Shown: positions 1 through 9,144 of the stretch, in pieces
How positions within the stretch are numbered: the first letter of the stretch is position 1
Layout of the letters: each line of letters starts with the position of its first letter
Source: JAJCYL01 sp965206015
GTDB lineage: Bacteria; Bacteroidota; Bacteroidia; Cytophagales; Cyclobacteriaceae
NCBI GenBank assembly: GCA_965206015.1
Contig: CBDBIW010000010.1
Location: 62,001 to 126,000 of the forward strand
Length of the DNA stretch: 64,000 nt
Direction of reading: 5' to 3'
Made by a program: the position numbers and the translations under genes
The notes under the pieces: generated by a model
Databases searched by the model: none
What the model was told of the DNA's origin: nothing
The model's input: only the letters and a program-made list of their open reading frames with translations

Positions 1-45
1 AATAATAATTATTCAACGTTCCTTTTCCTGGCTTATCATTCCCTT

Positions 46-53
46 TAGCTTTG
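46..53 (+). promoter_or_regulatory. Candidate Bacteroidetes -7 promoter box for the E1 dehydrogenase gene
   Basis: The octamer TAGCTTTG matches the Bacteroidetes -7 consensus TAnnTTTG and ends 27 bases before the ATG at 80. No convincing -33 TTTG is seen at the right spacing, so this rests on one box and its position. Confidence 0.4.
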
Positions 54-79
54 AACATCCAAATATATGTTAACCCATT

Positions 80-2077
80 ATGACCACACTGGCTAAGACA
101 GCTTTTAATTATGACCGTGGTAAACTAAGTGATAAAAAGCTCAAGGAGATTTACTCAGCCATCCTTAAACCAAGGATGATTGAGGAAAAGATGTTGATCC
201 TTCTTCGACAGGGAAGAATCAGTAAGTGGTTTTCAGGAATTGGCCAGGAAGGAATTTCTGTTGGTGCCGCTCTATGCATGAAACCTGAGGAATACATCCT
301 TCCAATGCATAGGAATTTGGGAGTATTTACCAGCAGAGGGATTGACCTAGGCCGGTTATTTGCACAATTCCAAGGGAAGCAATCCGGATTCACAAATGGC
401 AGGGATAGGTCATTTCACTTCGGAACACAAGATCATAAGATCGTAGGTATGATTTCCCATCTTGGACCTCAGTTAGCCCTTGCAGACGGGATAGCTTTGG
501 CATCAAAGCTTAAGAAAGAAAATAGTGCGACACTGGTATTTACGGGTGACGGGGGAACGAGTGAAGGGGATTTTCATGAAGCCGTGAACGTTGCCGCTGT
601 TTGGGACTTACCTGTCGTATTTGTTATTGAAAATAATGGGTACGGACTTTCTACCCCGAGTAATGAGCAGTTCAAATTTGAAAGTTTTACTCAAAAAGGG
701 CCAGGATACGGAATTGAGGCCATAAGGGTAGAGGGTAACAATATTCTGGAAGTCTATCACAAAATCACTGAAGTCACAGAAAGGGTACGGCGTCAAAAAA
801 CCCCCATAATTATTGAAGCGATGACTTTCCGTATGCGAGGCCACGAAGAAGCTTCCGGTACCAAATATGTTCCAAAGAAACTGATGGACCATTGGGAAGA
901 CAAAGATCCGGTTAAGAATTACGAAGAATACCTTTTAGCTGAAGGAATAATAAATGACTCAGACATAAAGAAAATCAGAAAAGACGTCCAAACTGACATT
1001 GATGATGGACTCAATCATGCTTTTAATGAGCCACCAATAGAATTTGATCTTGAAAAGGAAAAAACGAATCTATTTGCTCCATTCAAGCAGAAGATAAAAT
1101 CCCCGGAGAAAAAGAAATCCGAGAAACGCTTTGTGGATGCAGTTTCAGATGGCCTGAATGAAAGCATGCAAAAATTTCCAGAGTTGATTTTGATGGGACA
1201 AGATATTGCTGATTATGGCGGAGTATTCAAAATCACTGAAGGTTTTGTTGAAAAATTCGGTCGTGAGCGGGTGCGTAATACTCCACTTTGTGAGTCGGCC
1301 ATTATTGGGACCGGATTGGGCTTGTCCATCAAGGGCATGAAGGCCATGGTTGAGATGCAATTCGCTGATTTTGTTACTTGTGGACTTAATCAGATTGTCA
1401 ATAATCTGGCCAAGCTCCACTACAGATGGCAACAAAATGCCGACGTCGTGGTCCGTATGCCTACTGGCGGCGGAGTACAGGCAGGCCCATTTCATTCTCA
1501 ATCCAACGAAGCATGGTTTTTCCACACGCCCGGCCTAAAAATAGTTTATCCTTCCAATCCAACAGATGCAAAAGGATTGCTGTGTGCAGCACTTGAGGAC
1601 CCCAATCCCTTTCTCTATTTTGAACACAAAGCTCTTTATCGTTCACTATCTGAAGATGTACCCGATGGGTGGTTTACTACTGAAGTTGGAAAGGCCAATT
1701 TGGTAACAGAAGGATCGGATTTTTCAATCATTACATACGGAATGGGTGTTCATTGGGCAAAAGACATCGTTTCAACAAAAGCTTACTCTGCTGATATTCT
1801 TGATCTAAGGACGTTATTACCGTGGGACAAGGATGCCGTTTTTGAAGCGGTTAAAAAGAATGGACGCATATTAATTCTACATGAAGATTGCATGACCGGT
1901 GGTATTGGCGGTGAACTTTCTGCCTGGATCGGCGAACATTGCTTTGAACATTTAGACGCTCCGGTAATGCGTGAAGCAAGCCTTGATATGCCCGTTCCCT
2001 TTGCAAAAAATTTGGAGGAAAATTTTCTCCCCGCGGGAAGGATTCAGAATAAAATTGAAGAATTATTGGATTTTTAA
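80..2077 (+). CDS. 2-oxoacid dehydrogenase E1 component, fused alpha and beta subunits
   Basis: Thiamine-diphosphate-dependent E1 of a branched-chain or pyruvate-type 2-oxoacid dehydrogenase complex, which decarboxylates the 2-oxoacid and passes the acyl group to lipoyl-E2. The first ~330 residues are the alpha-type domain, with the ThDP/Mg signature GDGGTSEGDFHEA and ENNGYGLS around residues 155-195. From ~residue 350 a transketolase-like beta domain follows (MGQDIADYGGVF, then a C-terminal transketolase domain). The 665-aa length equals alpha plus beta, a fusion common in Bacteroidetes. lipA, which makes the lipoyl cofactor of such complexes, lies 2.8 kb downstream. The exact substrate cannot be told from sequence alone. 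Confidence 0.93.
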   Translation: MTTLAKTAFNYDRGKLSDKKLKEIYSAILKPRMIEEKMLILLRQGRISKWFSGIGQEGISVGAALCMKPEEYILPMHRNLGVFTSRGIDLGRLFAQFQGKQSGFTNGRDRSFHFGTQDHKIVGMISHLGPQLALADGIALASKLKKENSATLVFTGDGGTSEGDFHEAVNVAAVWDLPVVFVIENNGYGLSTPSNEQFKFESFTQKGPGYGIEAIRVEGNNILEVYHKITEVTERVRRQKTPIIIEAMTFRMRGHEEASGTKYVPKKLMDHWEDKDPVKNYEEYLLAEGIINDSDIKKIRKDVQTDIDDGLNHAFNEPPIEFDLEKEKTNLFAPFKQKIKSPEKKKSEKRFVDAVSDGLNESMQKFPELILMGQDIADYGGVFKITEGFVEKFGRERVRNTPLCESAIIGTGLGLSIKGMKAMVEMQFADFVTCGLNQIVNNLAKLHYRWQQNADVVVRMPTGGGVQAGPFHSQSNEAWFFHTPGLKIVYPSNPTDAKGLLCAALEDPNPFLYFEHKALYRSLSEDVPDGWFTTEVGKANLVTEGSDFSIITYGMGVHWAKDIVSTKAYSADILDLRTLLPWDKDAVFEAVKKNGRILILHEDCMTGGIGGELSAWIGEHCFEHLDAPVMREASLDMPVPFAKNLEENFLPAGRIQNKIEELLDF

Positions 2078-2168
2078 ATTCGTATTTACAAAATACAAGC
2101 CTTTCAATTCGTTATTAATAGCGAAAGTGAGTGGTCATTTTTCGTTAACTTGCTTTTTAATACGAATT

Positions 2169-3155
2169 ATGCAGGTGTTTTTACTTTCATTTAAAACTAT
2201 ACTAAGAATTGTTGGACTCTGTCTGGCAATGATCTCATTGGCATATATCGATGCCAATGCACAGTTGTTAGAACGAGGTAAGGGCAGGTTAAAAAGCATC
2301 CGGTCTGAAAAACCCGGTTTTCTCTTTTTTAATAGAAAAATTAAATCTGCCAAACCTGACAATTCTAATAAAAGGGTTTTTATTGTTCCACATCCAGAAA
2401 GTGAGATTCCTCCTAATCGCAATAAGAATCATAGACCCGCCAAGATTCGGACTTCCAGGCCAGTCTCCTACAATAAGAACGGTAAATTTGTCCCTATAAT
2501 ATCCTCTAGCCCGGGTGAGCAGAAAATCAAAGTCCGAAATTCGAAACCTCAAAAAGAGACCTATTTTAATTTTTGGGTTACAAAACAAATGAAGAAAAAA
2601 AGACGAATTGGTCCTCCTGAAGATTCTAATAACTTGTATAACAAGAGCAGATTATCCTTATTACGTAGACCATTTGGTCAATGGAAAAGGGCCAGCTATC
2701 GGGGTCATCATGTAGCCTGGAACCAACGTGCTAAAAAGGCTTATTACCAGTTCACTTCCCAAACTGTATCCAAACATCCTGGTGATACCAAAGTCCTTGT
2801 TTCATTTTTAGCAAATATTTCGGATAAAATGAAAATGTGGAAACAATCCCACTATAAGGGACGTTCTGACGGTCTGTCTAAGTTTGGACAAAGAGATTAC
2901 GAGCGACAGCAGTCAATTATAGTATCGAATTTTGAAGGTGACATTAAAGTGAAAAAGAGAAAAGGTGGTGATATGCATCCGAGTATAGTGTACATCAGTG
3001 GAAAAAAATTCAATAATAGTAATTGGAAAGAAAAGTGGAGAAAACTAAATATAATTTGGGTACGAATTAATCCCGGAAAAGAAACTCCTGAGGGTGCTAA
3101 GGAAAAATACAAAGTCAAATACGACAAAGAAGAACGTGATATCTGGACTTACTAA
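2169..3155 (+). CDS. Secreted, strongly basic protein of unknown function
   Basis: The frame is open from 1971, but the start is placed at the ATG at 2169 because it gives a clean signal peptide: hydrophobic LLSFKTILRIVGLCLAM followed by DANAQ. The mature protein of about 300 residues is very rich in Lys and Arg and has no motif I recognise. A conserved-looking C-terminal half (HHVAWNQRAKKAYYQF, YKGRSDG) suggests a real exported family. Its stop overlaps the next ATG by one base (TAATG), so it is probably co-transcribed and translationally coupled with ytxJ. Function unknown. Confidence 0.7.
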   Translation: MQVFLLSFKTILRIVGLCLAMISLAYIDANAQLLERGKGRLKSIRSEKPGFLFFNRKIKSAKPDNSNKRVFIVPHPESEIPPNRNKNHRPAKIRTSRPVSYNKNGKFVPIISSSPGEQKIKVRNSKPQKETYFNFWVTKQMKKKRRIGPPEDSNNLYNKSRLSLLRRPFGQWKRASYRGHHVAWNQRAKKAYYQFTSQTVSKHPGDTKVLVSFLANISDKMKMWKQSHYKGRSDGLSKFGQRDYERQQSIIVSNFEGDIKVKKRKGGDMHPSIVYISGKKFNNSNWKEKWRKLNIIWVRINPGKETPEGAKEKYKVKYDKEERDIWTY

Positions 3156-3556
3156 TGTTTAATGGAATTTTTGGTCGAAGCAGTACACAAGGTGAACCTC
3201 CGATTACTTGGAATGCACTATCATCCATTGATCAAATCAACGAAATTATTGAAGAGTCGAGAATCAATCCCATCTTAATCTTCAAACATAGTTACAGTTG
3301 TGGAACAAGCGCAATGGCACTTGACCGACTCCACAGGAAATGGGAGAAAGATGAAATGTCATTACTAAAAACATACTTCCTGGATTTACTATCCAATCGA
3401 GATCTCTCCAATCAAATAGCAACCACTTTTGGTATTCGTCACCAGTCTCCGCAGGTATTAATCATTTATGGGAGAAATTGCATTTATGATAATTCCCATA
3501 TGGGAATATCCTATCCTGAAATCAAATCTATAATTAGTGGTCTTGAAATAGCCTAG
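3155..3556 (+). CDS. ytxJ: Bacillithiol-system redox protein YtxJ (monothiol bacilliredoxin-like)
   Basis: A 133-aa thioredoxin-fold protein of the YtxJ/DUF2847 family, thought to reduce protein-bacillithiol mixed disulfides. The active-site region reads FKHSYSCGTSAMALDRL near residues 50-66, with a single Cys followed by Ser in place of CXXC. The cis-Pro loop is HQSPQVLII. The C-terminal HMGISYPEIKSII is also family-like. The ATG overlaps the previous stop. It is convergent with the OsmC reading frame, whose restored end overlaps this stop by about 4 bases. ypdA at 59.4-60.4 kb belongs to the same thiol system. Confidence 0.85.
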   Translation: MFNGIFGRSSTQGEPPITWNALSSIDQINEIIEESRINPILIFKHSYSCGTSAMALDRLHRKWEKDEMSLLKTYFLDLLSNRDLSNQIATTFGIRHQSPQVLIIYGRNCIYDNSHMGISYPEIKSIISGLEIA

Positions 3557-3971
3557 AAGTCGAAGTTGATTTGCTCCTTAATATTGGGATGAAAGCTTAA
3601 TGCAACAGGACAGGTAAGTGCTGCCCTTTTAAATCTCTTTTAAATCTGGTTCTCATAACTTCATCTTCCGGAGGATTGCTCCAAATGAAATTAATGTGTA
3701 CCTCACTAATTCTATGAGGATCAGAAACCATAACCTTTGTCACCTCACCGTTGATTCCATCCAAATCAAAACCCTTGCGTCTTGCCATAATCCCCATGAT
3801 AGTCATCATGCAGCTACATAACGCTCCAAGCAACCAGATTTGTGGGAGAAAATGCCTCACCTTTTCCATTATTGTCAGCAGGGGCACGTCCTTAATAATC
3901 TTGTTACTTGATTGAACGTGAGTGGCTTCAGTCCCTAACTGCCCGACATAATCTGTTTTAATCATTATCAT
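3553..3971 (-). pseudogene. OsmC-family peroxiredoxin, frameshifted by an 11-bp tandem duplication
   Basis: OsmC/Ohr-type thiol peroxidases detoxify organic hydroperoxides. Residues 1-114 read well as an OsmC protein (ALCSCMMTIMGIMARRKG contains the first catalytic Cys; ISEVHINFIW follows). The frame then breaks at two adjacent copies of CTTTTAAATCT (3626-3636 and 3637-3647, plus strand). With one copy removed, the frame continues into LTCPVALSFHPNIKEQINF and stops at 3553, a typical OsmC C-terminus. As it stands, translation ends at 3597 after a changed tail. The peroxidatic Cys remains but the C-terminal strand is lost, so the product is probably non-functional. Confidence 0.85.
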
Positions 3972-4008
3972 TGGAATAAAAATTCGTTAAAGATACTTAA
4001 TTTTAAAG

Positions 4009-4758
4009 TTGCTAAAACTAATATTTGATTTGATACAGAAGGGTTTAGTTGTAATATCATTTGTATTTCTTTCTTTCCTGGCAAAGGCACAGGATGATGG
4101 AAACTACGAATATAATCGTGAGTTCATTTGGGGTATAAATAAAAATACCAACGGGGGTCTTATTGGCGGTTTTATTATGCGAAATAGTAAAGCCATTAGC
4201 CCAACAACTTTCAGAACAATCGGTGGAGAAATCGTAAATGTCAAACATCCCAAAGAAGATCGGAAAGTCTCCCGTCGTTCAGGAAACACCTTCATTTTTG
4301 GAAAAAGTAATTACCTGTATGCAATTAGGCTTCACTACGGATACAACAAAATTCTGTATAAAAAAGCACCTCAACAGGGTGTCCAGATTAATTATGGTGT
4401 CGCTGCCGGACCAACAATTGGAATTGTAGCTCCCTATTTCATCGAAGTCTTCGCTACCGGAAGTGACGGAGTCACCAGGGAACAATATGATCCATTCAAC
4501 CCAAATCACAGTTTGAGTAATGTCCTTGGAACCGGAAGACTATTCCAGGGATTGGGGAAATCAAAGATTAGACCCGGGTTAAATGCAAAAGCTGCTATGA
4601 GTTTTGAGTTTGGAACTTTTAAAAGTAATGTCACCGGATTTGAAGTAGGACTAAACGCAGAAGCATTTACAGAAAAGATTCAACTTATTCCTGCAGAGAA
4701 AAACAGGGCCTTTTTTACCTCGGCATTCCTGACCCTTTTCTACGGCACGAGAAGATAA
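4009..4758 (+). CDS. Secreted or outer-membrane protein of unknown function (probable beta-barrel)
   Basis: A 249-aa protein with an N-terminal signal peptide (hydrophobic VVISFVFLSFLAKAQ, cut after AKAQ). Alternating hydrophobic and aromatic segments such as LYAIRLHYGYNKI, VQINYGVAAGPTIGIV and FFTSAFLTLFYGTRR, ending in an aromatic-rich strand, suggest a small outer-membrane beta-barrel. No enzymatic motif is visible. It lies just upstream of lipA on the same strand with an 84-base gap. Calling it outer-membrane is inference from the strand pattern only. Confidence 0.7.
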   Translation: MLKLIFDLIQKGLVVISFVFLSFLAKAQDDGNYEYNREFIWGINKNTNGGLIGGFIMRNSKAISPTTFRTIGGEIVNVKHPKEDRKVSRRSGNTFIFGKSNYLYAIRLHYGYNKILYKKAPQQGVQINYGVAAGPTIGIVAPYFIEVFATGSDGVTREQYDPFNPNHSLSNVLGTGRLFQGLGKSKIRPGLNAKAAMSFEFGTFKSNVTGFEVGLNAEAFTEKIQLIPAEKNRAFFTSAFLTLFYGTRR

Positions 4759-4842
4759 CATTCCCTTACTCTTCTTGGTTTAAGCTTAGTGAAGCATTTT
4801 ATTTGTACAACCTCCAAGATCAATGGAGCTAAATTTATTTAC

Positions 4843-5727
4843 ATGATTGAATTACCAGTGGTTTCTGAAGTAAATGAAAAGAGGAGAAAACCTCATTGGT
4901 TGAGGGTGAAACTTCCCGTAGGTGAGAACTATAAGAAAGTAAGAAATCTGGTTGACAGCCACAAGCTTCATACCATCTGTGAAAGTGGAAACTGCCCCAA
5001 CATGGGAGAATGCTGGGGAGCTGGAACAGCCACCTTTATGATCCTGGGCAATGTCTGTACCAGGAGTTGTACTTTTTGTGCAGTCGCCACTGGCCGCCCT
5101 CCTGAATACGATGGTCAGGAACCACAAAGAGTGGCCGAAGCCATAAAATTAATGGAAGTTAAACATGCGGTTATAACCTCTGTAAATAGGGATGAACTCA
5201 AAGATCGTGGAGCGGAGATTTGGTATCAGACAGTAACAGGCATAAAAAAATTATCTCCAAATACAACCATTGAAACTTTGATCCCCGATGTTAAAAATAA
5301 TCGGGCAGCCTTACATCGCATGATAAGTGCGGGTCAGGAAGTAGTCTCCCATAACATGGAAACTGTAGAGAGGCTCTATCGAAGAGTTCGGCCACAAGCA
5401 AAATATGCAAGAAGTCTGGAGCAGACTAAAATTACACATGAGGCAGGCAGGAGAACTAAATCCGGTATCATGCTGGGTCTCGGAGAAACGACGGATGAGG
5501 TCCACAAAGCAATGGATGATTTAGTAGCTCATGGTTTGCATATTCTAACCTTGGGACAGTACCTTCAACCAACCAAGATGCATCTTGAAGTAGCCGAGTT
5601 TATTCATCCGGACCAATTCGCAGCTTACAAAGAAGAAGGTCTGAAGCGTGGATTAAAATATGTGGAATCCGGTCCATTGGTAAGATCTTCTTATCACGCC
5701 GAACGGCATGTCGATGTGCCAATTTAG
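4843..5727 (+). CDS. lipA: Lipoyl synthase
   Basis: Radical-SAM enzyme that inserts two sulfurs into octanoyl groups on E2 or H proteins. It carries both cluster motifs: the LipA-specific CESGNCPNMGEC near residues 46-57 and the radical-SAM CTRSCTFC near residues 71-78. The C-terminal RSSYHAE is also diagnostic. The ATG at 4843 (MIELPVVSEV) is preferred to an in-frame ATG at 4789, because the extra 18 residues are not family-like; this gives 294 aa, normal for LipA. It fits functionally with the E1 dehydrogenase at the window start. Confidence 0.96.
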   Translation: MIELPVVSEVNEKRRKPHWLRVKLPVGENYKKVRNLVDSHKLHTICESGNCPNMGECWGAGTATFMILGNVCTRSCTFCAVATGRPPEYDGQEPQRVAEAIKLMEVKHAVITSVNRDELKDRGAEIWYQTVTGIKKLSPNTTIETLIPDVKNNRAALHRMISAGQEVVSHNMETVERLYRRVRPQAKYARSLEQTKITHEAGRRTKSGIMLGLGETTDEVHKAMDDLVAHGLHILTLGQYLQPTKMHLEVAEFIHPDQFAAYKEEGLKRGLKYVESGPLVRSSYHAERHVDVPI

Positions 5728-6244
5728 AAACCACCAAAGGATCTACTTTTTAAGTTGTCTCTGCCAATTTACTGAGTGAGGTAGACTGCCATAGTCGTCC
5801 AAATAATTCTGACTCACTCTCGTTTAGTCCAGATATTTACTGAAGGCCTTTCAAAGGGCTGGACACGTTCTGAACTTTACAAAGAATTATCTACTGCCCA
5901 TTTGCCTAGTGGCAAGTTTCTTGTGTTTTTGAAATTTTCAGATGCTTGACTTCCAAGGTTCAGTTTCTCGGGTGGAAATGTCTCCGGGAATGCATTTGGA
6001 AGTCCAGATTTTTTCAACCTCCCCGAAAGAGCTATAAGATGCCGATAAGACCGATAGAAGTAGTTTTTTAGCCTAATTTGCAACAGTACTTAGGCCACTT
6101 ATTCGCCTCTATCTTAAAAGTATTCTGTACCCAAGGCCGATTTGCTCTTAAATATTCAAATCTCAGGGCCTTTATTTTGAAGATTTTCCTGGTTGGGAGC
6201 GCGTTCCAATCCATCATTCCGAATGAAAAAGAATTTGCTGTGAA
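5728..6244 (+). other. Intergenic stretch with no intact gene
   Basis: About 500 bases between lipA and the BNR remnant hold no ORF I can support. Short open stretches are present in several frames, none with a recognisable motif or ribosome-binding context. GTCCAG near 5827 and CTGGAC near 5859 could pair as a weak stem. The stretch may contain further decayed parts of the downstream gene. Confidence 0.4.
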
Positions 6245-6968
6245 AGGTCCATTTATGTCAATGGCAACAAGCCCGGCATCCTATCCGGCTGAGTGAAAAC
6301 GGATGATTCCATTGAAACAGGTTTAATGAATACCCCCAATTTCAAGATTGACTATCAAACGCTCTATCCTCAAATGCAAGAGGATGATCATCCCGCTTTT
6401 GTTGAGTTAGACAACATGGAGATGGTTCTATCTATATCAATCGCTCTTCAAAAGATTCACGAACTTTCTTTCAAAAAACTGATTCATACGACCCATTTCC
6501 AACTTGGAGTTGAAGAAATTTCCACGAAATACCCTCACCTATGCCAAACCTTTTGTCCTGAAAAAGGAAAACAACAAACTCTTCGCCTTCGGCAGGTGGA
6601 CAGGCTTCAAACCCAATATGATCTGGAGCGAAGACAATGGCCAGACATTTTCGGATGCCAAAGTTTTTATTACCAATTATCCTTTTGACAGCAGCAAACG
6701 GCTTTACGTAAAATACTACTCAAATAGAGAGTCGAAGATTCACATCGTATTGACCGGCAGCCATCCCAGGAATGAAGCCAGCAATTCTGTGTACTATGCC
6801 TACTACGAAAACAGCTGGTTTCACAAAGCTGATGACAGCAAAATATGTTCATTAAAAACATTCCCTTCGAGCCCAAAAGATGCATCAGTGATTTACAAAG
6901 CAGATCAGGAGAAAGGACGGATGGCTGGATGTAGAGATGCGCTATTCGGAGCCGTTCCCGATAAATAG
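6245..6968 (+). pseudogene. Decayed BNR-4-type (sialidase-like propeller) gene
   Basis: Two frames together resemble a BNR-4 repeat protein of the kind found in Bacteroidetes polysaccharide-degradation loci. The first (to about 6500) reads DDSIETGLMNTPNFKIDYQ and DDHPAFVELDN. After a shift near 6510-6540 the second reads LTYAKPFVLKKENNKLFAFG, MIWSEDNGQTFSDAKVF (an Asp-box-like motif) and NSVYYAYYENSWF. An in-frame stop lies just before VKTDD, and the C-terminus is lost or shifted near 6920. No start or signal peptide remains. It is convergent with queG. The family assignment is from pattern memory. Confidence 0.7.
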
Positions 6969-6990
6969 GATGAACAATCTTGAGAATCAA

Positions 6991-7923
6991 TCAGTCATTC
7001 AAAAAACTAATATTCCGTTTCAACCCTTCAAATTTTGTCCTTTTTACTGCACTCTTGTTGAAAACTGACTGGAAAATCTCATGAGTTATCTCAATCCAGT
7101 CCTGCTTTGACATTGATTCCAATTGCGAATGTGGGGAAAAAGATGGTTCCGCATGAGGTTGGGAAAATCTATTCCAAGGACAGACATCCTGGCAGATGTC
7201 ACAACCAAAAATCCAGTCGTCAAATTTGCCTTTGACCTCTACAGGTATTTGATCTTTCAACTCAATGGTAAAATAAGAAATGCACTTGCTGGCGTCCACA
7301 ACATATGGGTCTGGAATAGCATTGGTCGGACAAGCATCCATACACTTGGTGCAAGTACCACAATAATCGGGAACGGGGGAATCGTATTCCAATTCTAAAT
7401 CGATGATCAACTCTGCCAGAAAGAAGAATGACCCCTTGTCCCTATTCAAAAGCAAACTGTTTTTCCCAATCCAGCCAAGTCCCGACTTTTGAGCCCACAC
7501 CCTTTCATGAACAGGAGCAGAATCCACAAATACTCGACCATTTATATCGCCAATCTCGGTTTGTAGTATTTGCAAAAATGTCTTCAGCTTTGTTTTGATT
7601 ACAAGGTGATAATCTTCCCCGTAAGCATACTTCGCAATTTTATAACTACCATTGGTGCCAAGGTCCTCTTCTGGATAGTAGTTATAAGCCAATGAAATCA
7701 CTGATTTAGCACCCTCAACTAGCTTTGTTGGATCCAGCCGCTTGTCGAAATGGCTGGCCATATATTCCATTTCGCCATGGCTGCCTTGATTTAACCATTT
7801 TTCAAGTTGCAGAGCCTCATTTTCTAAATACTCGGCTTTCGCAATTCCACACAATTCAAAACCAAGCTCTGAGGCAGTATTCTTTATGAATAGGGAATTA
7901 TTTTCCTTAGACAAGGGCTTCAT
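6991..7923 (-). CDS. queG: Epoxyqueuosine reductase
   Basis: Cobalamin- and Fe-S-dependent enzyme of the last step of queuosine biosynthesis on tRNA. It shows FVDSAPVHERVWA around residues 130-142 (catalytic Asp region), the first cluster motif CGTCTKCMDACPTNA and the second set CDICQDVCPWN. The ATG at 7923 (MKPLSKENN) is preferred. A TTG at 7938 would overlap the ruvB stop and add five residues, so either is possible. It directly follows ruvB on the minus strand, suggesting one transcript. Confidence 0.94.
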   Translation of the reverse strand: MKPLSKENNSLFIKNTASELGFELCGIAKAEYLENEALQLEKWLNQGSHGEMEYMASHFDKRLDPTKLVEGAKSVISLAYNYYPEEDLGTNGSYKIAKYAYGEDYHLVIKTKLKTFLQILQTEIGDINGRVFVDSAPVHERVWAQKSGLGWIGKNSLLLNRDKGSFFFLAELIIDLELEYDSPVPDYCGTCTKCMDACPTNAIPDPYVVDASKCISYFTIELKDQIPVEVKGKFDDWIFGCDICQDVCPWNRFSQPHAEPSFSPHSQLESMSKQDWIEITHEIFQSVFNKSAVKRTKFEGLKRNISFLND

Positions 7924-7934
7924 TTTTGAACCAT

Positions 7935-8963
7935 TCAATCAAAAAGAGACGGTGTTTTACCCGGAGGTGGTACATTCAAATGAGTATATGCAAGTTCTGT
8001 CGCCTCTCTTCCCCTCGAAGTCCGCTTGACATAGCCTTCTTGGATAAGAAAAGGTTCATAAACCTCCTCGATTGTTTCAGATTCCTCACTACAAGCAGTT
8101 GCGATGGTACCTAGACCCACAGGCCCACCCTTGAATTTTTCAATAATGGTTAATAATATCCTATTATCCATTTCATCCAACCCATTCTCGTCGACATTTA
8201 GTGCAGTCAGCGCAATTTCAGATATCGCTTTAGTAATAATTCCTTCCCCCTTTATTTGAGCAAAATCGCGGGTCCTTCTCAATAAATTATTCGCTATTCG
8301 GGGAGTCCCCCTACTTCTACGGGCAATTTCATAGGCGGCATCCCCATCTATAGGTGTATCAAGGATCGTGGCAGACCTATTCACAATGGTGGTGAGAATT
8401 TTGGAATCATAATACTCCAACCGAGAATTTATACTAAATCTTGACCTAAGTGGTGATGTGAGCAATCCAGACCGAGTAGTCGCTCCTATTAAAGTAAAGG
8501 GATTGAGTGTAATCTGAACCGTTCTGGCATTTGGGCCAGAATCCAGCATAATGTCAATTTTAAAATCCTCCATTGCTGAATAGAGGTACTCCTCAACTAC
8601 AGGATTGAGTCGATGAATTTCATCGATGAAAAGTACATCTTGTGGCTCAAGATTGGTTAATAGTCCAGCTAGTTCACTTGGCTTGTCTAAAACCGGACCT
8701 GACGACACTTTAATACTTGATTGCAACTCATTCGCTATGATATAGGACAATGTAGTTTTGCCAAGTCCGGGCGGGCCATGCAATAGTACATGGTCTAAAG
8801 GCTCATTTCGCCTTTTAGCTGCTTCTACGAATATCTTTAAATTCTCAACAATCTTTCCCTGACCTGTAAAGTCTTGAAATTCTAAAGGCCTCAGTGCCCG
8901 GTCGAATTCCTGCTCCGCAGGTGTCATCTGCTCATTATCTGGATTTAGATAGTCTTCCCTCAT
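7935..8963 (-). CDS. ruvB: Holliday junction branch-migration ATPase RuvB
   Basis: Hexameric AAA+ motor that works with RuvA and RuvC in recombination. Walker A is GPPGLGKTT near residues 64-72, Walker B is VLFIDEIHRLNP near residues 112-123, sensor 1 is GATTRSGLL, and a C-terminal winged-helix domain ends in LAYTHLNVPPPG. The start is the ATG at 8963 (MREDYLNPD); a TTG one codon earlier is unlikely. The 342-aa length is typical. queG follows immediately, with its possible TTG start overlapping this stop. Confidence 0.97.
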   Translation of the reverse strand: MREDYLNPDNEQMTPAEQEFDRALRPLEFQDFTGQGKIVENLKIFVEAAKRRNEPLDHVLLHGPPGLGKTTLSYIIANELQSSIKVSSGPVLDKPSELAGLLTNLEPQDVLFIDEIHRLNPVVEEYLYSAMEDFKIDIMLDSGPNARTVQITLNPFTLIGATTRSGLLTSPLRSRFSINSRLEYYDSKILTTIVNRSATILDTPIDGDAAYEIARRSRGTPRIANNLLRRTRDFAQIKGEGIITKAISEIALTALNVDENGLDEMDNRILLTIIEKFKGGPVGLGTIATACSEESETIEEVYEPFLIQEGYVKRTSRGREATELAYTHLNVPPPGKTPSLFD

Positions 8964-9144
8964 CAATAATCAAAGATCGCACTAAAATAAATCAACTTGC
9001 CCTATTACGATCCGTCATTTTAAAATAACTCCTGCCTTCAATGCTTGTTCATGGGGTGATTTGCAATTAATATTGGTGGTTCAATACATCAATTAATATC
9101 TTCTGAGCTAAAACAATTGAAAAATCAGAAAGTCAGGATAGATT

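Noticed and set aside
1971..2168. Upstream in-frame extension of the secreted basic protein, overlapping the E1 gene
   Set aside because: It overlaps E1 coding sequence and would bury the signal peptide; the ATG at 2169 is better.
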